A DNA stretch of 64,000 bases from Anas platyrhynchos (taxonomy: Eukaryota; Chordata; Aves; Anseriformes; Anatidae): contig NC_092605.1 of the NCBI RefSeq assembly GCF_047663525.1, positions 3,782,001 through 3,846,000 on the forward strand. Direction: 5' to 3'. Shown in pieces: positions 28,301-43,300 of this stretch. The position numbers and the translations under genes are program-made. Position 1 is the stretch's first letter; the number at the start of each line of letters is the position of its first letter. The notes under the pieces are model-generated. The model ran no database searches. It saw only the letters and a program-made list of their open reading frames with translations, and was not told the DNA's origin.

Positions 28301-31300
28301 AGACTTCCTTTGTGGATGGCTTGAAACAAACAAATGCAGATGGTAAAGTCAAATGGGATGTTCTGGAAACAAATGAAAGACCTTTGAAACAAAACCTACC
28401 TATTGCCAGAGTATCTCCGGGTGAATGTGAAAACTCAGAGCCAGTGATAACTGAAAGCAGCTGTAGAAAAGATGCTCTGGCCATTTTAGAAAAAACAGAC
28501 TCAGAAGGGAATTCTGAACAGCAGAGCAAAGATCCAGAAAACAATTGTACGATAAAAAGCCATTATGAACCAACATCCTTACAAGAAGGTGAAATAGGGG
28601 AAAACGTTACTCCAAGAAAGACTGAAAGTAAATCTGAAAATAAGATTCGATTTCACCAAAAATTGGTGAGTAAAGATTTAGAATCACTTAAGACAGAACT
28701 GAATTCTGAAAGAAACCTTGAAGGTCAAACTCTGGAACGTGCAGATAGGACAGAAGTTGATGAGGAACTACTGAGCTCTAAGTTAACAGAGGCTAATGGT
28801 CAAAAGAAAGATCAAGAACTGAAAGTGGAGGCAAGTGCCATAAACAAATACCTTGATCAAACAAATGTAAATTATGTTACTGACAAAAAGAATAACAAAG
28901 ATGATGTAACTGAGATGGACTTAGAAAAAGATAAATCTGCACTCCAAATGAATGGAAAAGACAGTGATGCTAAAGTACTATCAAATGATGAATGCTTAGT
29001 TAAAGATACCTGTGAAGCTACAGCAGGAGATGATACTGAACCAAAAATTAATAATATTAATAAATCAATTCAAGAGCATGAAGTAAAAGCATTGCCGTTT
29101 AGGGAATCTTCGATAAAACCATTCATGAATGGTGATATAACGACAGAGGACACAATTAACAAAAATACCATGGACCCAAAGTCATCTCTGCAGAATTCAC
29201 CTGAGTTTGAAGCTGGAGACAGTCTTCAGCCATCAGATGAAGTTCTGAAGTATGTGCAGAAAGCTGAAGAAAAACAGCTTTCTCCTCAAAGAGCTGCCTT
29301 TATTGGTGCTGCTTCCACACCAACAAATACTTTATGTAAAGAAAATAACCTGAGTAGTGAAACAGAATCTATGGAAACTGAACTTAGTGAGGAGAAGAAA
29401 GTTGCTCCATCGCCTGTAACGTCATGTGAGGAATCTAGTTTGAGTAGTGACTTTGCTGATCAGAATGGTCTACAGGCATACAAAGTGGAAAATGTTAATG
29501 GAGAGAATAAAACAAAAACTGTTATTACTGAGGTGACTACCACAACATCAACTGTTTCTACAGAATCCAAGACTGTCTTTAAAGTTGCAGAGACCCTAGC
29601 ATCTAACGATGAGAAAACAACAGTAGTATCATCTACAGAAAATTGTGCCATATCCACTGTAACTACCACCACCACTGTAACTAAGCTTACCACTCCAGCT
29701 ACAAACAGTAATGTTGATGTCATTTCTGTACAAGAGCATAGTAAAACAGTGATTACAACAACAGTAACTGATTCGCTGACCACCCCAGAAGGCACATTGG
29801 TGACTTCCATGACTGTCAGCAAAGAGTATTCTACAAAAGACAAAGTGAAGTTAATGAAATTTGCAAGACCCAAAAAAACTCGTTCTGGAACTGCCTTGCC
29901 ATCTTACAGAAAATTTGTAACCAAAAGCAGTAAAAAAAGCATATTTGTTTTACCTAATGATGACTTAAAAAAGCTGGCCAGAAGAGGAGGGATCAGAGAA
30001 GTTCCCTATTTCAATTATAATGCAAAACCTGCCTTGGATATCTGGCCATATCCATCCCCAAGACCAACTTTTGGGATCACTTGGAGGTATGTACTTAGTT
30101 ATGTTCAAATTTTTGGCTTTGAAAGAAGTTCTTGAGCAGCCCTGTTCCACAAAAATAAACATAGTTAAATTATAATTTAGGAAAGCCAGCACTAATAGAG
30201 AATCCTTATCTGGTTTTGGCCACCAGAAACTTCTGTTGGGAAGATCTTTACAAGGACAAGTTCAGTTTGTTGATAGTGTAGGTGAAGTCATACAGAAATC
30301 TAAGGGCCAGTTAAGTTGTGTACCAGAACACTGAGGTATCTGTGGCACTCCGTTTTTCAGGTTTGCTTCCCATTTTATTCTAGAAAATGTCATATATCCA
30401 AGCCACACAGCAGACTATAAAACATTGTCACTGTAAGACTCTTCTGGTATCAAACAGTTATTTGATTGTGCCCTTTGAAGCTATGAGAAGAAAGCAGCAG
30501 AAAATTTCCAGTTCATAAACTCTCATAGCAGTGAGTGGAAATGGAGCGTTGTTTTACCTGTGGCCATCAAGCTGACGGAGTATTTTAAAGAATACTGTTT
30601 CCACTGAATCTTCAAATAGCCATAATTAAATGGGGTTCACTTCCATTAGATTTTTTTGTTCAGACTCTGGATTGATTTGAATAAGCTTGGATATTGATGC
30701 TCTTGTCCATAATAAATTTGGGGTTTGTGAAGTGACACGAGTTTTACATCTAGGATTGGATAACCATACTGTGTTTTTTTTGTTTTGTTTTTTGCTGTTG
30801 TTCAAACCCTTTACCTACCTTTTAATTCTGAACTTCCTTCTTAGAATTTTCGAAGAGCACTTTTCCTTGAGTTATAAAATCAAAACCTCTTGCATGGTTG
30901 GCTAGAGTGGAGCTGTTATAAATTTTGCTATTATTTAAAAAAAAATGTATATATTGTTCAGTAAAAGTAGAACAGAAGACCTGTCTCATTGGTTTGGTTA
31001 GGTTTATTAAATACATTTTTACTTTAAAATATAATTAATGCTCTTTTGTTAGATACCGACTTCAAACAGTGAAATCATTGGCTGGAGTGAGCCTTATGTT
31101 GCGGTTACTGTGGGCATGTCTCAAATGGGATGATATGGCTGCAAAAGCTCCACCTGGGGGAGGAACTACACGTACAGGTATCTTTTCTTTAAATTTCTGT
31201 GTTTCCTAATGTAACAGCTCTTGCTGTTAATTTTGATTATTACTTTAATTCCAAGCCTTTCTGTAAAGGTTTGATGTTCGCTATGGCACTTGATAGATCT

Positions 31301-34300
31301 ATAGGTAGAGATTTTAACAGCGAACAGTTTGCACTGTAGTTGTTATTTCTTTACCTTGAGTGTATTGGATTGATAGGAGGTTCAGCTTTTATTTGTTTTC
31401 TGCTATTAACGTGTTAGGACTAATCTGTTGTAGAAACATCTGAAACAGAAATTACAACAACGGAAATAATCAAGCGAAGAGATGTTGGCCCATACGGAAT
31501 CCGGTCAGAGTACTGTATAAGAAAAATTATTTGTCCCATTGGTGTGCCAGAAGCTCCAAAAGGTACCTTTGTTTATACATTTTTCCCCTCCCCATAAGCT
31601 CCTACAGAAATTAAGGTAACTGGACCTTTATGTTAATTCAGATGATCATAGGAGCAAATATAGCTTGACATGAACTATTCATTCTCCTGTGTAAAGCAAA
31701 TGATGCATGTAACAAACTGACTTGATCTCTCTGAAGCTGGAAGGCATTTCTGTTTCTAAAATGGGACAGATACTAAATCTTGGTTTATGCTTCAGTTTTG
31801 TTTTACGGTTGAGCTTAATGCGTGTGTTTTGACGGTTCTCTAAAGAAACTCCAACACCCCAGAGGAAGGGACTGCGATCAAGTGCTTTAAGGCCAAAACG
31901 GCCAGAAACACCCAAGCAAACAGGCCCTGTTATAATTGAAAGTTGGGTGGCAGAAGAGGAATTGGAATTATGGGAGATCAGGGCGTTTGCTGAAAGGTAA
32001 ACCAACTCAAACTTTTTTTTTTTTAAAAGGTTTTTATTTTTGTGTGCATGTTAAATAAAAGTTCCCACTAGATAGCACAAACTAGATGAGCTTTTACTGG
32101 TTGTAGCTGAGTGTTGCGTTTTTTTCTGTGCCTTTTGTTATGTTAAAGTTAGGTTAAAGTTGTAAAACAATTGTTTGCTAATACTAAAACTGAATTTATG
32201 CAGGTATATTAGATTTGTTAGAGCTATTTTTTTATTAATTATTCCAGTCTTATGAAGTAATCAGTGTTGTATTGCTAAAAGGCTATTATTATAAAGCATG
32301 GAAAGACGGGTTTTAGGCTACTTTTTGCGTGACTTCAAACAGTGTGTGTTTAAATACTTCTATAATACAAATAAAATTGTATAGAAGTATTTTGAGTAGA
32401 GGTGAATTCAGTCTGAGGATATTCAAGTCAATAAAGTATTTTCAATATTTCATACTTAAGTGTTGAAACAACTTTGAGTCCCTTGAGAAGAATTGTTTTA
32501 AATTAATGGTGACATATAGATCATATTTTCAGTCTCAGATATAATTATGAATTCCAGTTTTGGATAATAGCTTCTTGTAAGGTGTTGTAGTAGTTTTGCA
32601 TCAGAGTATTTCAGGAATGTTGCATGCACTTTCAGTAGCTTATTTCAAAATACTTTTAAAACTGTGACCAGTTCTCAGTGATCTTCAGACATGACAGATG
32701 TTCCTAAATGAATCTAGGTCGATGGATGGATTTTATGTGATGGTTTAACTCTTTTTTTTGGTTGTGTGTCTTTGGCAGGGTGGAGAAGGAAAAGGCACAG
32801 GCAGTTGAACTACAGGCTAAGGTTAGTGAACAGAAGAAGGCAGGCGAATTCAAGGCCCAGTTGGAGGCTCAACTAAAACAGCAACGATTGGCTGCCCAGC
32901 AGGTGGGGGAGCTATTGGTAGTCCCACCTGTCTTGCACCATTTTTCAGTTTTAGAAACTCAAAGTTCTGGGAAGCCAGCTTCTCTTAGTCATCAAACAGT
33001 GCTGCTCCCCCTGTATGCGTTCATTATTTTGAAACAACATTAAGGCAAACATTTGTTTAATAATTAGATTCCCATTTTTTTTCTACCTAATACAGAACAC
33101 TTTAAAAAAATAATCTATTTTTTTCCCAATTTTATAAGAAATCTGAGAAACACTAGTCTCCAGGTAAGATCAACTGTGTTGTGTGGTTTAATAGAAAGGT
33201 GTCTTGGTACATAGCTGACTTGGGAATACAGCTGAATTTATTTCCATGCTCTAATCACATTGAATCTTTTGATTTTTATCTTATCTAAAGTTGGCCAAAT
33301 GAAGCCCACAAAGAATTTGTTATAAAATTCAGTTACACATTTGTATATGCACATTTACATGTGTGTATAACTAGAGCAGTGCTTTTTCCATCCTGCATGT
33401 TTTCATTACATCTTCCCTAACCAAATACATTACTAGTGAATGAGTTTTTCCGATTCGCAATAACAACCTCAATGTACTGATAATTAATCACCGAAATATA
33501 AATATAATGTTTTTCTCTATCTTAATGTAATTAAATAGTTGGCATTGTAATAGACCTGACTGATACTGCCCCTCTGTAATGTGGCTCTCTAAATTCAAAG
33601 TACCTTTTTGACAGTCACAGCAGAGAATGTTGCTGGATGAGGTGAAGGATTTTAAACCTGATTTTTTAAGCAAGTTACAAATTGAATTTACGGAGAATAA
33701 TTTTAAAAATTATAATCTTGATGTTTCATTTGGTGAAGTAGGATGATAGCCTTTCTTTCTCCAGCTGTGGCAGGATCTCAGTACAGGCAGCTCTGAACTT
33801 GAGAGTGCCAGTAATGAACTCTGACGGTGTATCGCTTATGGAAGTACATAGAGGCTGTATGCACACTGTCAAAGCCAAGTTTAGATAAATACTTTTCGAT
33901 TATTTTCTTAACCTTTTGGATTAGTCTGTGGCTAATCAATATGTTTTCTTTAAAATGTGTATGGAAATTAACAAAAACTGAGGATTTTAAAGATGCTATA
34001 AAGGAAAATTTCTGGTTGCGTACTCTAAGCAGAGTTGTAGTTCTGCAGGTCAAGGAGTCTGTGTGCTTGTCGTGCTTTGGGATATTCAAAGAGCTTACTC
34101 TTCATTCCTTTAAACCTGAACTAAAATCCTACCAGGGTCCTTTATTTTTCAGTACTGACAAGACAGCCTTTTTTTTTTTTTTTTTTTTTTTTTCCAAAAT
34201 CTGAAAATTCTTCATTTAATTTTTTTCTAAATTCTGTAGAAACGGCTGGAACAGCAGAAGCAGATACCTGTAGCAGGCGTGGTCCCCACAGTCACTACAG

Positions 34301-37300
34301 CCAGCAGTACTGCAACTACTGTCTCAACTCCACAGAAAGTTGTGGTAGGCCCTTTAACGGGCCCAGTTCCCACTGGAACAAAAGTAGTCCTTACTACAAA
34401 AGTGGGTTCTCCAGCTACAGTAACATTCCAACAGAACAAGAATTTCCATCAGACTTTTGCTACTTGGGTTAAACAAGGCCAGTCTTCAACAGGTAAGTAG
34501 CTGTACATTATGGAAAGAACGTGTAACTAGGATGAATTCCAGCACACATCCTACCTACATCCAACACCTACATCTCCAGAATATAGCATTACTGCATTTT
34601 GTGTCATCTTTGCTCTAAACTCTCTTGCTATATCAGCAGGACACTTCTGAAATAAAACCTGTCTAATTTTTCTTTGTTCAGACTTGCTAGGTAGTTGTAT
34701 TTCTGACCTTTCTCATGACTGACAGCTGTTTTACCAGTAATCATTGATGACGAAAGCATTCTATTCTGTAATGTACTGTTTCCTAAAAAGTCTTTACAAA
34801 AGCAAGAATGATACATTTGAAAACACTGTAAAAATAATCCTGAAGTTTGCTGTTTCATACTTGAAAATAGTCATATTCTTGACTAATTTTTCTGCTCTAA
34901 AATTGACTGTTCTGTGTACCTCAATAGCCACTAGCACAGCTGCCACTTCAGCCACAACCATTGCCAGCACAGGGCAGACCTTCCAGATCTCAGGCAGTCC
35001 AGTAACGATGGCAGGGAAAGTGATAACTAAGCTGCCACTCCCTGCAAACAGCAAGATTGTTGCCGTCAATGTGCCATCAACTCAAGGAGGTAGGGGAAGG
35101 GGAACTGAATTGAAATGTATTCCAGCTTGCTGTTTAATTCTCCATTGACACTATTTTCCCAGTGAAGTAAACTTTGTCTTGAAGGGGGAAAAACTTATGT
35201 AAGAGTTTCTAGAGCTTGTTCCCCCTGTATTGCATATTTGTGTGTCTAGGGGAAAAATGCAAGTATTTTGCCTGTAAATTATTTTACATTTCATAGTACA
35301 AAATTAGAAGCTCTATTTTTAGAATGTGGAATGAAGCATGTTTTTTTCATTATCTACATTATATTACCAACAAAATAACTTTCAAAAAAAAAAACCTGCT
35401 GCTGTTCTTAATTATTAATACCTGTATTTTGGTTCCAAATTAAGATCAGCATTTTCCTTTTTGACTTGGGAAGAGAGCTTCATATTTTGAGATTTTATGA
35501 ATGTATATTAAGTAGAAAAGCTTGATTCTCTGTCTCCATTCTCCTTAGCGTCTGAGGAAATCATGAAGGCTACCAGTTTTATACTGAAGTTTCTTAGGTG
35601 ACAGAAAAAGCAATATCAATTTTCTTTGGCACTATGAGCTTGTAGGTGAAAGGCTTAAACTGGTCTCCTCCTTTTTAAATGAATCAGACTGTAACTTTTG
35701 CTTAATGGTTGTATAATACTAACTTTGTGGCACCATGTCATGCAAGGACTTGTTTGCAGTTACCATCAAACTGATCTTTATGAAGATTCACTCTTTCCTT
35801 AATCTTTTCTAAAATACCTGTTGCTTAACTTCAAATGTAGCTGAAAGTATAATTCTGCTTCCATTTACAATGTGACAAAGCTTCTCCCAGGAAGTGTTAA
35901 AAGATTCAAAGGTGTTCTAGAAACCTGGAGACTGGTTTCTGAATGCCAGCCTGGAGTTGTATTTACTTCTTCTGCTGGCAATTATGTTACTAATGAATTC
36001 TCAATTTTACTTTATTTAGGTGTTGTTCAAGTTCAGCAAAAGGTATTGGGCATCATTCCATCAACAACAGGTGCAAGTCAAACATTCACTTCATTCCAGC
36101 CAAGGACAGCAACTGTAACAATTAGGCCAAATACCACAGGGACTTTAGGAACAACAAGTACTTCACAAGTAAGATGTCTTTCTGATTATTTAATACAAAA
36201 ATTTGGAATATGTATATTTTAAGTTAGTGGCAGATGTTATAACTAATATGTAATATAGTTATTTGTGGTCACTTTTCAACATATATATTAATATTATTAT
36301 TTCAACATATATTACTTTTAGTGAAAAAAAATAATTAGAAATAATCAGAAATAATGTTAATGGATTCTTTATTTCCAGGAGGCAGGAGGTACATCAGTTC
36401 TCTCCAATTTGAAAAATTAGTATCTTAGCTTGGTAAGCCTTATTAGTGTGGGCGTAAGTGGAAAAAATACTGGATCTACTTCTGTGTTCTCATTTCTTAC
36501 TATGTTAAAAGAAGAAAAAAAAATACTTAAAAGAACCCAGGGGGATGCATCCTTATAAGTTTACATATGCTCTCCATTTTGATGTGTGTAGGTAATGCAA
36601 GGGACACCACTCCGTCCTGGTATGACAGTAATACGCACACCACTTCAGCAGTCAACACTTGGAAAAACCATCATTCGAACACCTCTAGTGGTGCAACAAG
36701 GTATTCTTCCAGCCAGTAGGTTCATTTTGATATTTAAATTTCCAGTGCAAAATCCATGGTTTGTTTTGTTATAAATACTTTCTGCATCGTATGTCACAAT
36801 GCAAAAATGTCTCATTTCAATGCTTGACTTCTGACAAGTGTTTCTTTTTTGGCTTTTAAATATGTTGGTTGCAGGCTTTGTAAGTATTAACCATCAATAT
36901 TGGGAAATGTACAGGTTAAAATTAAGTCCATTTGTTTGGAAGAAAAAAGTTTAGAACAACTTTGTATTGAGAAAACCTTTTCAGCTTTTTTTAAAAAAAA
37001 AGCTGAAGTTCCTCGTAAGTACATTACTTGAATGAAAATAGAAACATTTTGTAGACCTTTGTCAATCATAGAAATGGTTTCTAATGGAAATTTATGTGCA
37101 AACTGGAGTGCTTGCTTCACTTGTTTGATAATACACTATTGCAAGAAGTTGTGGTTCAGAGGTTTGCAGTGCTAATGGTTGAAATACTAAAAACGATTTT
37201 TTTATCACAAATTACTCTCTTACAGGTCAGACACAGCAGGTGGTGACTCAGATAATCAGAGGTCAGCCTGTCTCAACAGCAGTTTCTAGTACCAGCACAG

Positions 37301-40300
37301 CTTCTTCCAGTTCTGGACAGAAGACAGTAACAAGTCCTGCAACACCACCTCAGCAAATACAGCCACAAACCACATCGCAGCCCCCTCGACCTCAGCAGGG
37401 ACAAGTGAAACTTACTATGGCCCAACTCACACAACTAACACAAGGACAGGTAAAATATTTTAGATCCTCTGGGCATGAAAATGTGCTAATGCTTGCAATA
37501 TATTTTCACAGGTCTCTTGATTTCAGCAGTGAGTGTATCTGATCATATTTTTACATTCTTGGTTATGTTTCAGCCTTCATTTAGGATAACTGATAGCATA
37601 ATTACAGACTGAAAGAAGCATATACACAGTGTATTTCTAAATATTGTATTCCTTAGTAGTATAACTAGCATTAGGAAAAATTACCAGTATAGAAAAATAT
37701 CTTTGCCTTAACAGCAGTAAGGGATGTAATTATTATTTTTATGGCCTATTTTTGAAACCTTCAGAACGTAATGTTTGTTCCTTGTCTTTTGATGTTGTAT
37801 GAAGATTCGGTTTTGATTTGTGTTGTCCTCAGTCTCAGAAGAAAAAGTCTCTGGAACTGGAGGAGGAAGGAGTATTTAGAGCTTCTGCTCAGATCATGAA
37901 GTAGAAAAATCTAGGCAAAAAATAAATTTAGAAGCACCCATAGGGTAAATACAGGCTTCTGTGAATTACCGTAATAACTATTCTTTAAAAATATTTATAG
38001 AATATATATCTTTGTAGTGTATGGCCTGCTTGTGGTCAGTTTAGATTTTTCTATGTACAAGAGTCAGAGAGTTCACTTCCATTCTCTAAGACTTGGAAGA
38101 ATTTCTGTAGGGACCTCATTCTGTTCTATGGAATCACAGAATGTATAAATAAGCACCTAGGTGTTATGGTGATACCCTGCCCTCTCTATTTCAACTGAGA
38201 GCACTGTCCTGAGACAGACCATACATAACTTCTTAAAATCATCGTAATGATTAAATTTTATTTGATCTTTATGAAAGCATAGCTATTTCTGTATACACTA
38301 GTGATATCTGGAAAGCTGGTATCCAGAGCATCAGCTTAAGCAACAGAAATTTATAACACATTGCAAACAGAATAGTCAGTCATGAAAGCTCACAGTTGGG
38401 CTGGATCTGACAGCCACTGAGGAAACCTTTGCACTGCAGAGAATTTTTACATAAAATGGTTGGGATTCTTGAGGAAGTGATTAATGTCTAAAATTATCCA
38501 TGCTCTGCTTTGTTTTTAAATTCTAGGAACAAAGATTTTCCATTTTAGCTGCTTTCTGGCTAGGATTCTTGTTAATATTTGGGTGAAAATATTTGTTACT
38601 ATCCCCAGCCCAGTAATTTGTTGATAGAACTGTTGGAAGAATATTTTACTATTTCATGATCTTGGATGCTGCTTTTGGGTTTTAGGAAAATATTATGCAG
38701 TAATTTTTTTGTAAAAGTAATGACCTCTGAAATCTGAAATCCTAATTCTTCTGATTTTGAGGAAGGTCTTGCTAAGAATTGTATCACTAATACATCAATA
38801 TTAACTTTTTTTCAGGGTGGCAGTCAAGGATTAACTGTGGTAATTCAGGGACAAGGTCAAACTACTGGTCAATTACAATTAATCCCTCAGGGTGTGACTG
38901 TAATACCTGGTCCAGGACAACAGCTTATGCAAGCAGCTATGCCAAATGGTACAATTCAGAGATTTCTTTTCACCCCACTACCAGCAGCTGCTACTACAGC
39001 TAGCACAACCACAACAACAGTTTCCACTTCAACCTCAGGTAAGCATTGTTCTTTTCAGCAGAAAAAAAAGACTTCCGTTTAGGTTATACTGGCCTTTTTG
39101 TGCAGCTGGAGAAGGTATCTTATAAAAGTAAATTTGTTAGAAACATTACAAGGCAATAAATAATTTGCTCTTTCTGCATAGAGCTATACAGTAATTTTAA
39201 AGTGTTCACCTTTAGTAAGGCTCATAGACTTGTCATTTGAAGTGAGTGAAATATTTGTTTTAATCCTGAACAGCTACAGAACAGAAACAAGCTCCACAGA
39301 CACAGCCAACATCAGTGCTGCCATCAGTTCAGCCACAGCCTCAGAGTCAGCAGCAAGCCCAGCCTCAAGCGCAGAATCAGAGCGCTCAGCCTGTGACCCC
39401 AGCCCAGCCTCAGGCAGCACAGCCACCACTTCAGCCTGAAACTCAGACCCAGCCTGAATCTCAAACTCCAGCATCTGTTGACTCTCCAGTCACGCCTGAA
39501 GCACAATCGTCTAAATCTCCAGTTCAGTCGCCAGCACAGACCCAGGCTCAAGGGCAATCTCCAGCGCAAGTCCCGAGTCAGCCGCAGACTGCAATCCTTC
39601 CACAAGGCCAGTCCCAAGGCCAGCCCCAGCAACCAGCTCAGGTGCAGACTCCAACCCAACAACAGATTCAGATGCAGCCCCATGCTCCCATACAAATTCA
39701 AGCTCAGCTGCAGCAATCACAACCTCAGGTTCAGACTTCAGTCTCAACCCTTCCAACTACTCAAAGTTTAAATCAGGTTCCTGTGCAATCCCCAACTCGT
39801 CCTCAGCTGCAACTTCAGCAGCCTCCAACAAAAGTTATTACAGTGCCTCAGCTTCAGCAACAAGTCCAAGTTCTCTCTCAGCTTCAGTCACATGTTGTGG
39901 CTCAGATACAAGCCCAACAAGGCAGTGTGCCCCAGCAGATCAAGCTTCAGTTACCTATTCAGATTCAACAAACTAGCCCAGTACAGGCTCACCAGATTCA
40001 GAATGTGGTAACAGTACAAGCAGCTAGTGTTCAGGAGCAGCTGCAGAGAGTTCAGCAGCTCAGAGAGCAGCAACAGAAGAAAAAGCAGCAACAGATAGAA
40101 ATTAAACGTGAGCACACCCTTCAGGCTTCTAATCAAAGTGACATTATCCAGAAACAGGTAAAGTTAACAGAAGGAAATTAAAACTTAATTAATGAAAGAA
40201 ATCTAATTTTAAATGCCTGTTCTTGTTACCGATGTTAATACATTTGATAGGCAGTTAATTTGATTCTTTCAAAGTTAGTGCACGATTGGTTTTGGCAATT

Positions 40301-43300
40301 TAATGAAATATTCTAAGTTAATTCAGCACATCAAGTCAGTTGTATGATGTTTGCAGTCTTCTGACACCTTGATTCAACTTATCACTAGCTGCTGGGACAA
40401 TATATATTTATTCTCAGTTCAGGAAAGATAGGTTATAGACAGGAGAGATGATGTAGAACATCAGTCTACAACAGAACATCAGAACACAAGTACAGTACTT
40501 TTGTTGCCTGCTATAGGGAACTGAGGTTTCAAAGAGGTATCTGAAATGTAATGCTGTTGGATGGCTGCGGGGCTTTAAAAACAAACAAAAACCAACATAT
40601 ATGTGTGTATGTATATATAATAGATTCTTACCTTAAAAAAAAAAAGTCACTGAAGAATATTGTCAACTTACATTTAGTCCCTAGGTTTAAACTCTGCATA
40701 AGGAAAATATCCTACTCTGGGGGTGGAGGTGGTGTTAATTTTTAATTTAATTTTTAAAATTTTTGAATTTCAAATAATTGCTTTAAGCAAGTACTGCCCT
40801 GATAAAATTCATTTCATGTTGTCACTTACTGAAATAAATAATACTTCAATTTTTTCCTTTATCTCAGGAAATGTCCTGGTTTTCCCAGTAGTATTGTGAA
40901 ATACTGGCCAGAATTTTCACATTTTGTTTTGGATTCTCTATCATCCTACAGGTGGTTATGAAACAGAATGCTGTCATAGAACACTTGAAACAAAAGAAGA
41001 CCCTGACTCCAGCTGAGAGAGAAGAAAATCAGAGGTGAATATGCATCATGGTGCAACTTTAGATGTGGAAGTTTTTCATTTAGAACATCATTTAACAGTC
41101 TATAATAAGATACTGATTTGTTAAAACTTCCTTGAAGAGACTTTGCTATGTAAAATTTGGTTAAAGTAACACTTGAAAGTAGTTGGTGAGAGCTGTAACT
41201 CAAAATGATGTTCTTAACTTTAAATAATTTAATCCTCTATATTCTCAATTTCACTTTAATTTCATGTTTTTAAAGTTAAGTGTTGCATGCTTGTGTCTGA
41301 AGCTGACTACAGTTTTTAAATTCAAGGTAAAAACCATCCTTAAAGATCATGGAATGGAGAATGAACCATTCTGTTGCAGAAAATCCTGGTTTTTATCTGT
41401 CCTTTAATGTGGTAGTTTATTTCCATTTTTGTCCCTCGGCATTACTGTGTCTCATTCTAATTCTGTACATCTCACATCCCACTCTGCAGAAGGAATTGAA
41501 GAGTTAGAAGATAGTACTAATCAACAAGCTAAGAGATTTCACACCTGAAGCTGCTAAACACAAAATTGAAGTGTTTGCCAATAGTCTTAAGGTTATTTTG
41601 ACATTGCCTTGCTCTTGTAGTTGTTTCAGTTGGATAACTGCAAGTGTGTGCTGTCAGCTATTAAGAAAAAAGTAGCATTTTTATAAAATTCTGATTATCA
41701 AATCAAGGTGCAATCTTAGTTGATTACAACAGTACCACTAAGTGCTGCTTGCTTCACAATTTCATAAAAAGGTAAAGTTTTGTCCTATACTCTTCATTTA
41801 ATGGTGTCAGATAGCCAATTTGATATTTTGACTTGGATTTCTGTCAGTCTTTAAAAAAAAAAAAAAAAAGTGCTAACTAACTTGGTCCATTATACAGTTG
41901 TCTTTCCTCCTCACTGCGTTTTTCTCTTCCAGAAATTTACTTTTGGTATCTTACTCTTTTTTTTTTCTAGTTTTCCAACAAGTTTAAAATAGAACAGAAA
42001 GGGAAATCAAAGCACTTTCATCTTCTTGAAATATAAAGCAAAAGTGTAACGTACAGAACAAGTGAGCGGGAAAAGATTTGTAGTTGGGTGTACAACAAAC
42101 ATGAAAAAAGAACCATGAGTTGTCAGTAGTGAAGAAATTTGGAACTGTTTTATAATATTCAGTTCTATAAGCTGAAAAATATTTGTCAATCCTCATGCCA
42201 AAACATAAAACCTTTGCAATATTTGGTGCTCAGTAGAGGGTAAAAATCTATGTTTTGGAACAAGCTACAGGTTTCCAACTTGCTTTTATCCCACATAAGA
42301 ATTTAAAAAAATAAATAAAAAACACAGCTCTTTCAAATGTGTTTGTGGAAACTGAACTCAGTGAAAACATCTCTGATCATTATGAAGTTCTAAGCCTTGT
42401 TTGGAGTTTTAAAGGGGAAGGGGAGGAATGATTAGTACTCAAATCAGTTAAATGAAACTGGGACCAGCCCTCTTTAACCAAAGTATTGACTTGATCTCTC
42501 AAAGGGGTGATCTAGTAAATAAGAGTGAGTGGAAATAATATGTTATTAAATCTACCATTTATGTTTTAAGAAATGTAATAATTCAGCTTGCAACTTGCAG
42601 AGACTAGACAAATTATTCTGCATTCTCAACTGGGAATTAATAGGCAGCTCAGCACAATGTACTTTTTCTTTCGTTCATCACCAGAATGATTGTATGCAAC
42701 CAAGTGATGAAATATATTCTGGATAAGATAGATAAAGAAGAAAAGCAGGCAGCTAAGAAACGAAAACGAGAAGAGAGTGTGGAACAGAAGCGTAGTAAAC
42801 AGAATGCTTCCAAGTTGTCAGCTCTACTTTTCAAGCATAAAGAACAGCTGAAAGCTGAAATATTGAAAAAAAGAGCACTTCTGGACAAAGAACTACAAAT
42901 TGAAGTGCAGGTAAGGACAGTTACTCTCAAACTAATGTGATTTTAAGCTGGGGACATTGGTGTTAATTTCGTGTTTTCTCAGTGTGCTTTTAAGGAAACA
43001 TAGGAGGAAGTTCTGGTTTTGTATGCATGGATCTCTGCAGAGGTAGTAATGTTCCTTTCGTGCTTTTTGTTTCTCATCTGTGATGAAATTAACTTGTTTC
43101 CTGAAACAGTTTCTGATATACTGCAGCCAATGGGTCACAGTAAGCCAAGAGCATCACCTGCTAATGTTGTATGAATTGTAGGCTGTGAATATTTTAAAAA
43201 TGTGTACATTTAAATGTCTTAAATTATTTTCTGTTGATCATTCACGGGGATTTGTCTAGATTTTAAATTCTGTTCTGGAATAGTCATATGAAGTGCTTCC

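Noticed and set aside
29460-29873. 137-codon - strand frame opposite the Thr-rich part of exon 13
   Set aside because: Its Val-rich translation is the antisense of ACN/GTN repeats; no splice or start context.
38128-38230. Possible CR1 start (atggaatcacagaatg)
   Set aside because: The 12-base match to GAATCACAGAAT is suggestive, but the following bases do not continue the CR1 consensus as I remember it.
39324-39771. Long open frames on both strands inside the Gln/Pro-rich exon
   Set aside because: They are by-products of CAG/CCA-rich codon composition in BPTF exon 24; only the frame that matches flanking phases and human BPTF is real.
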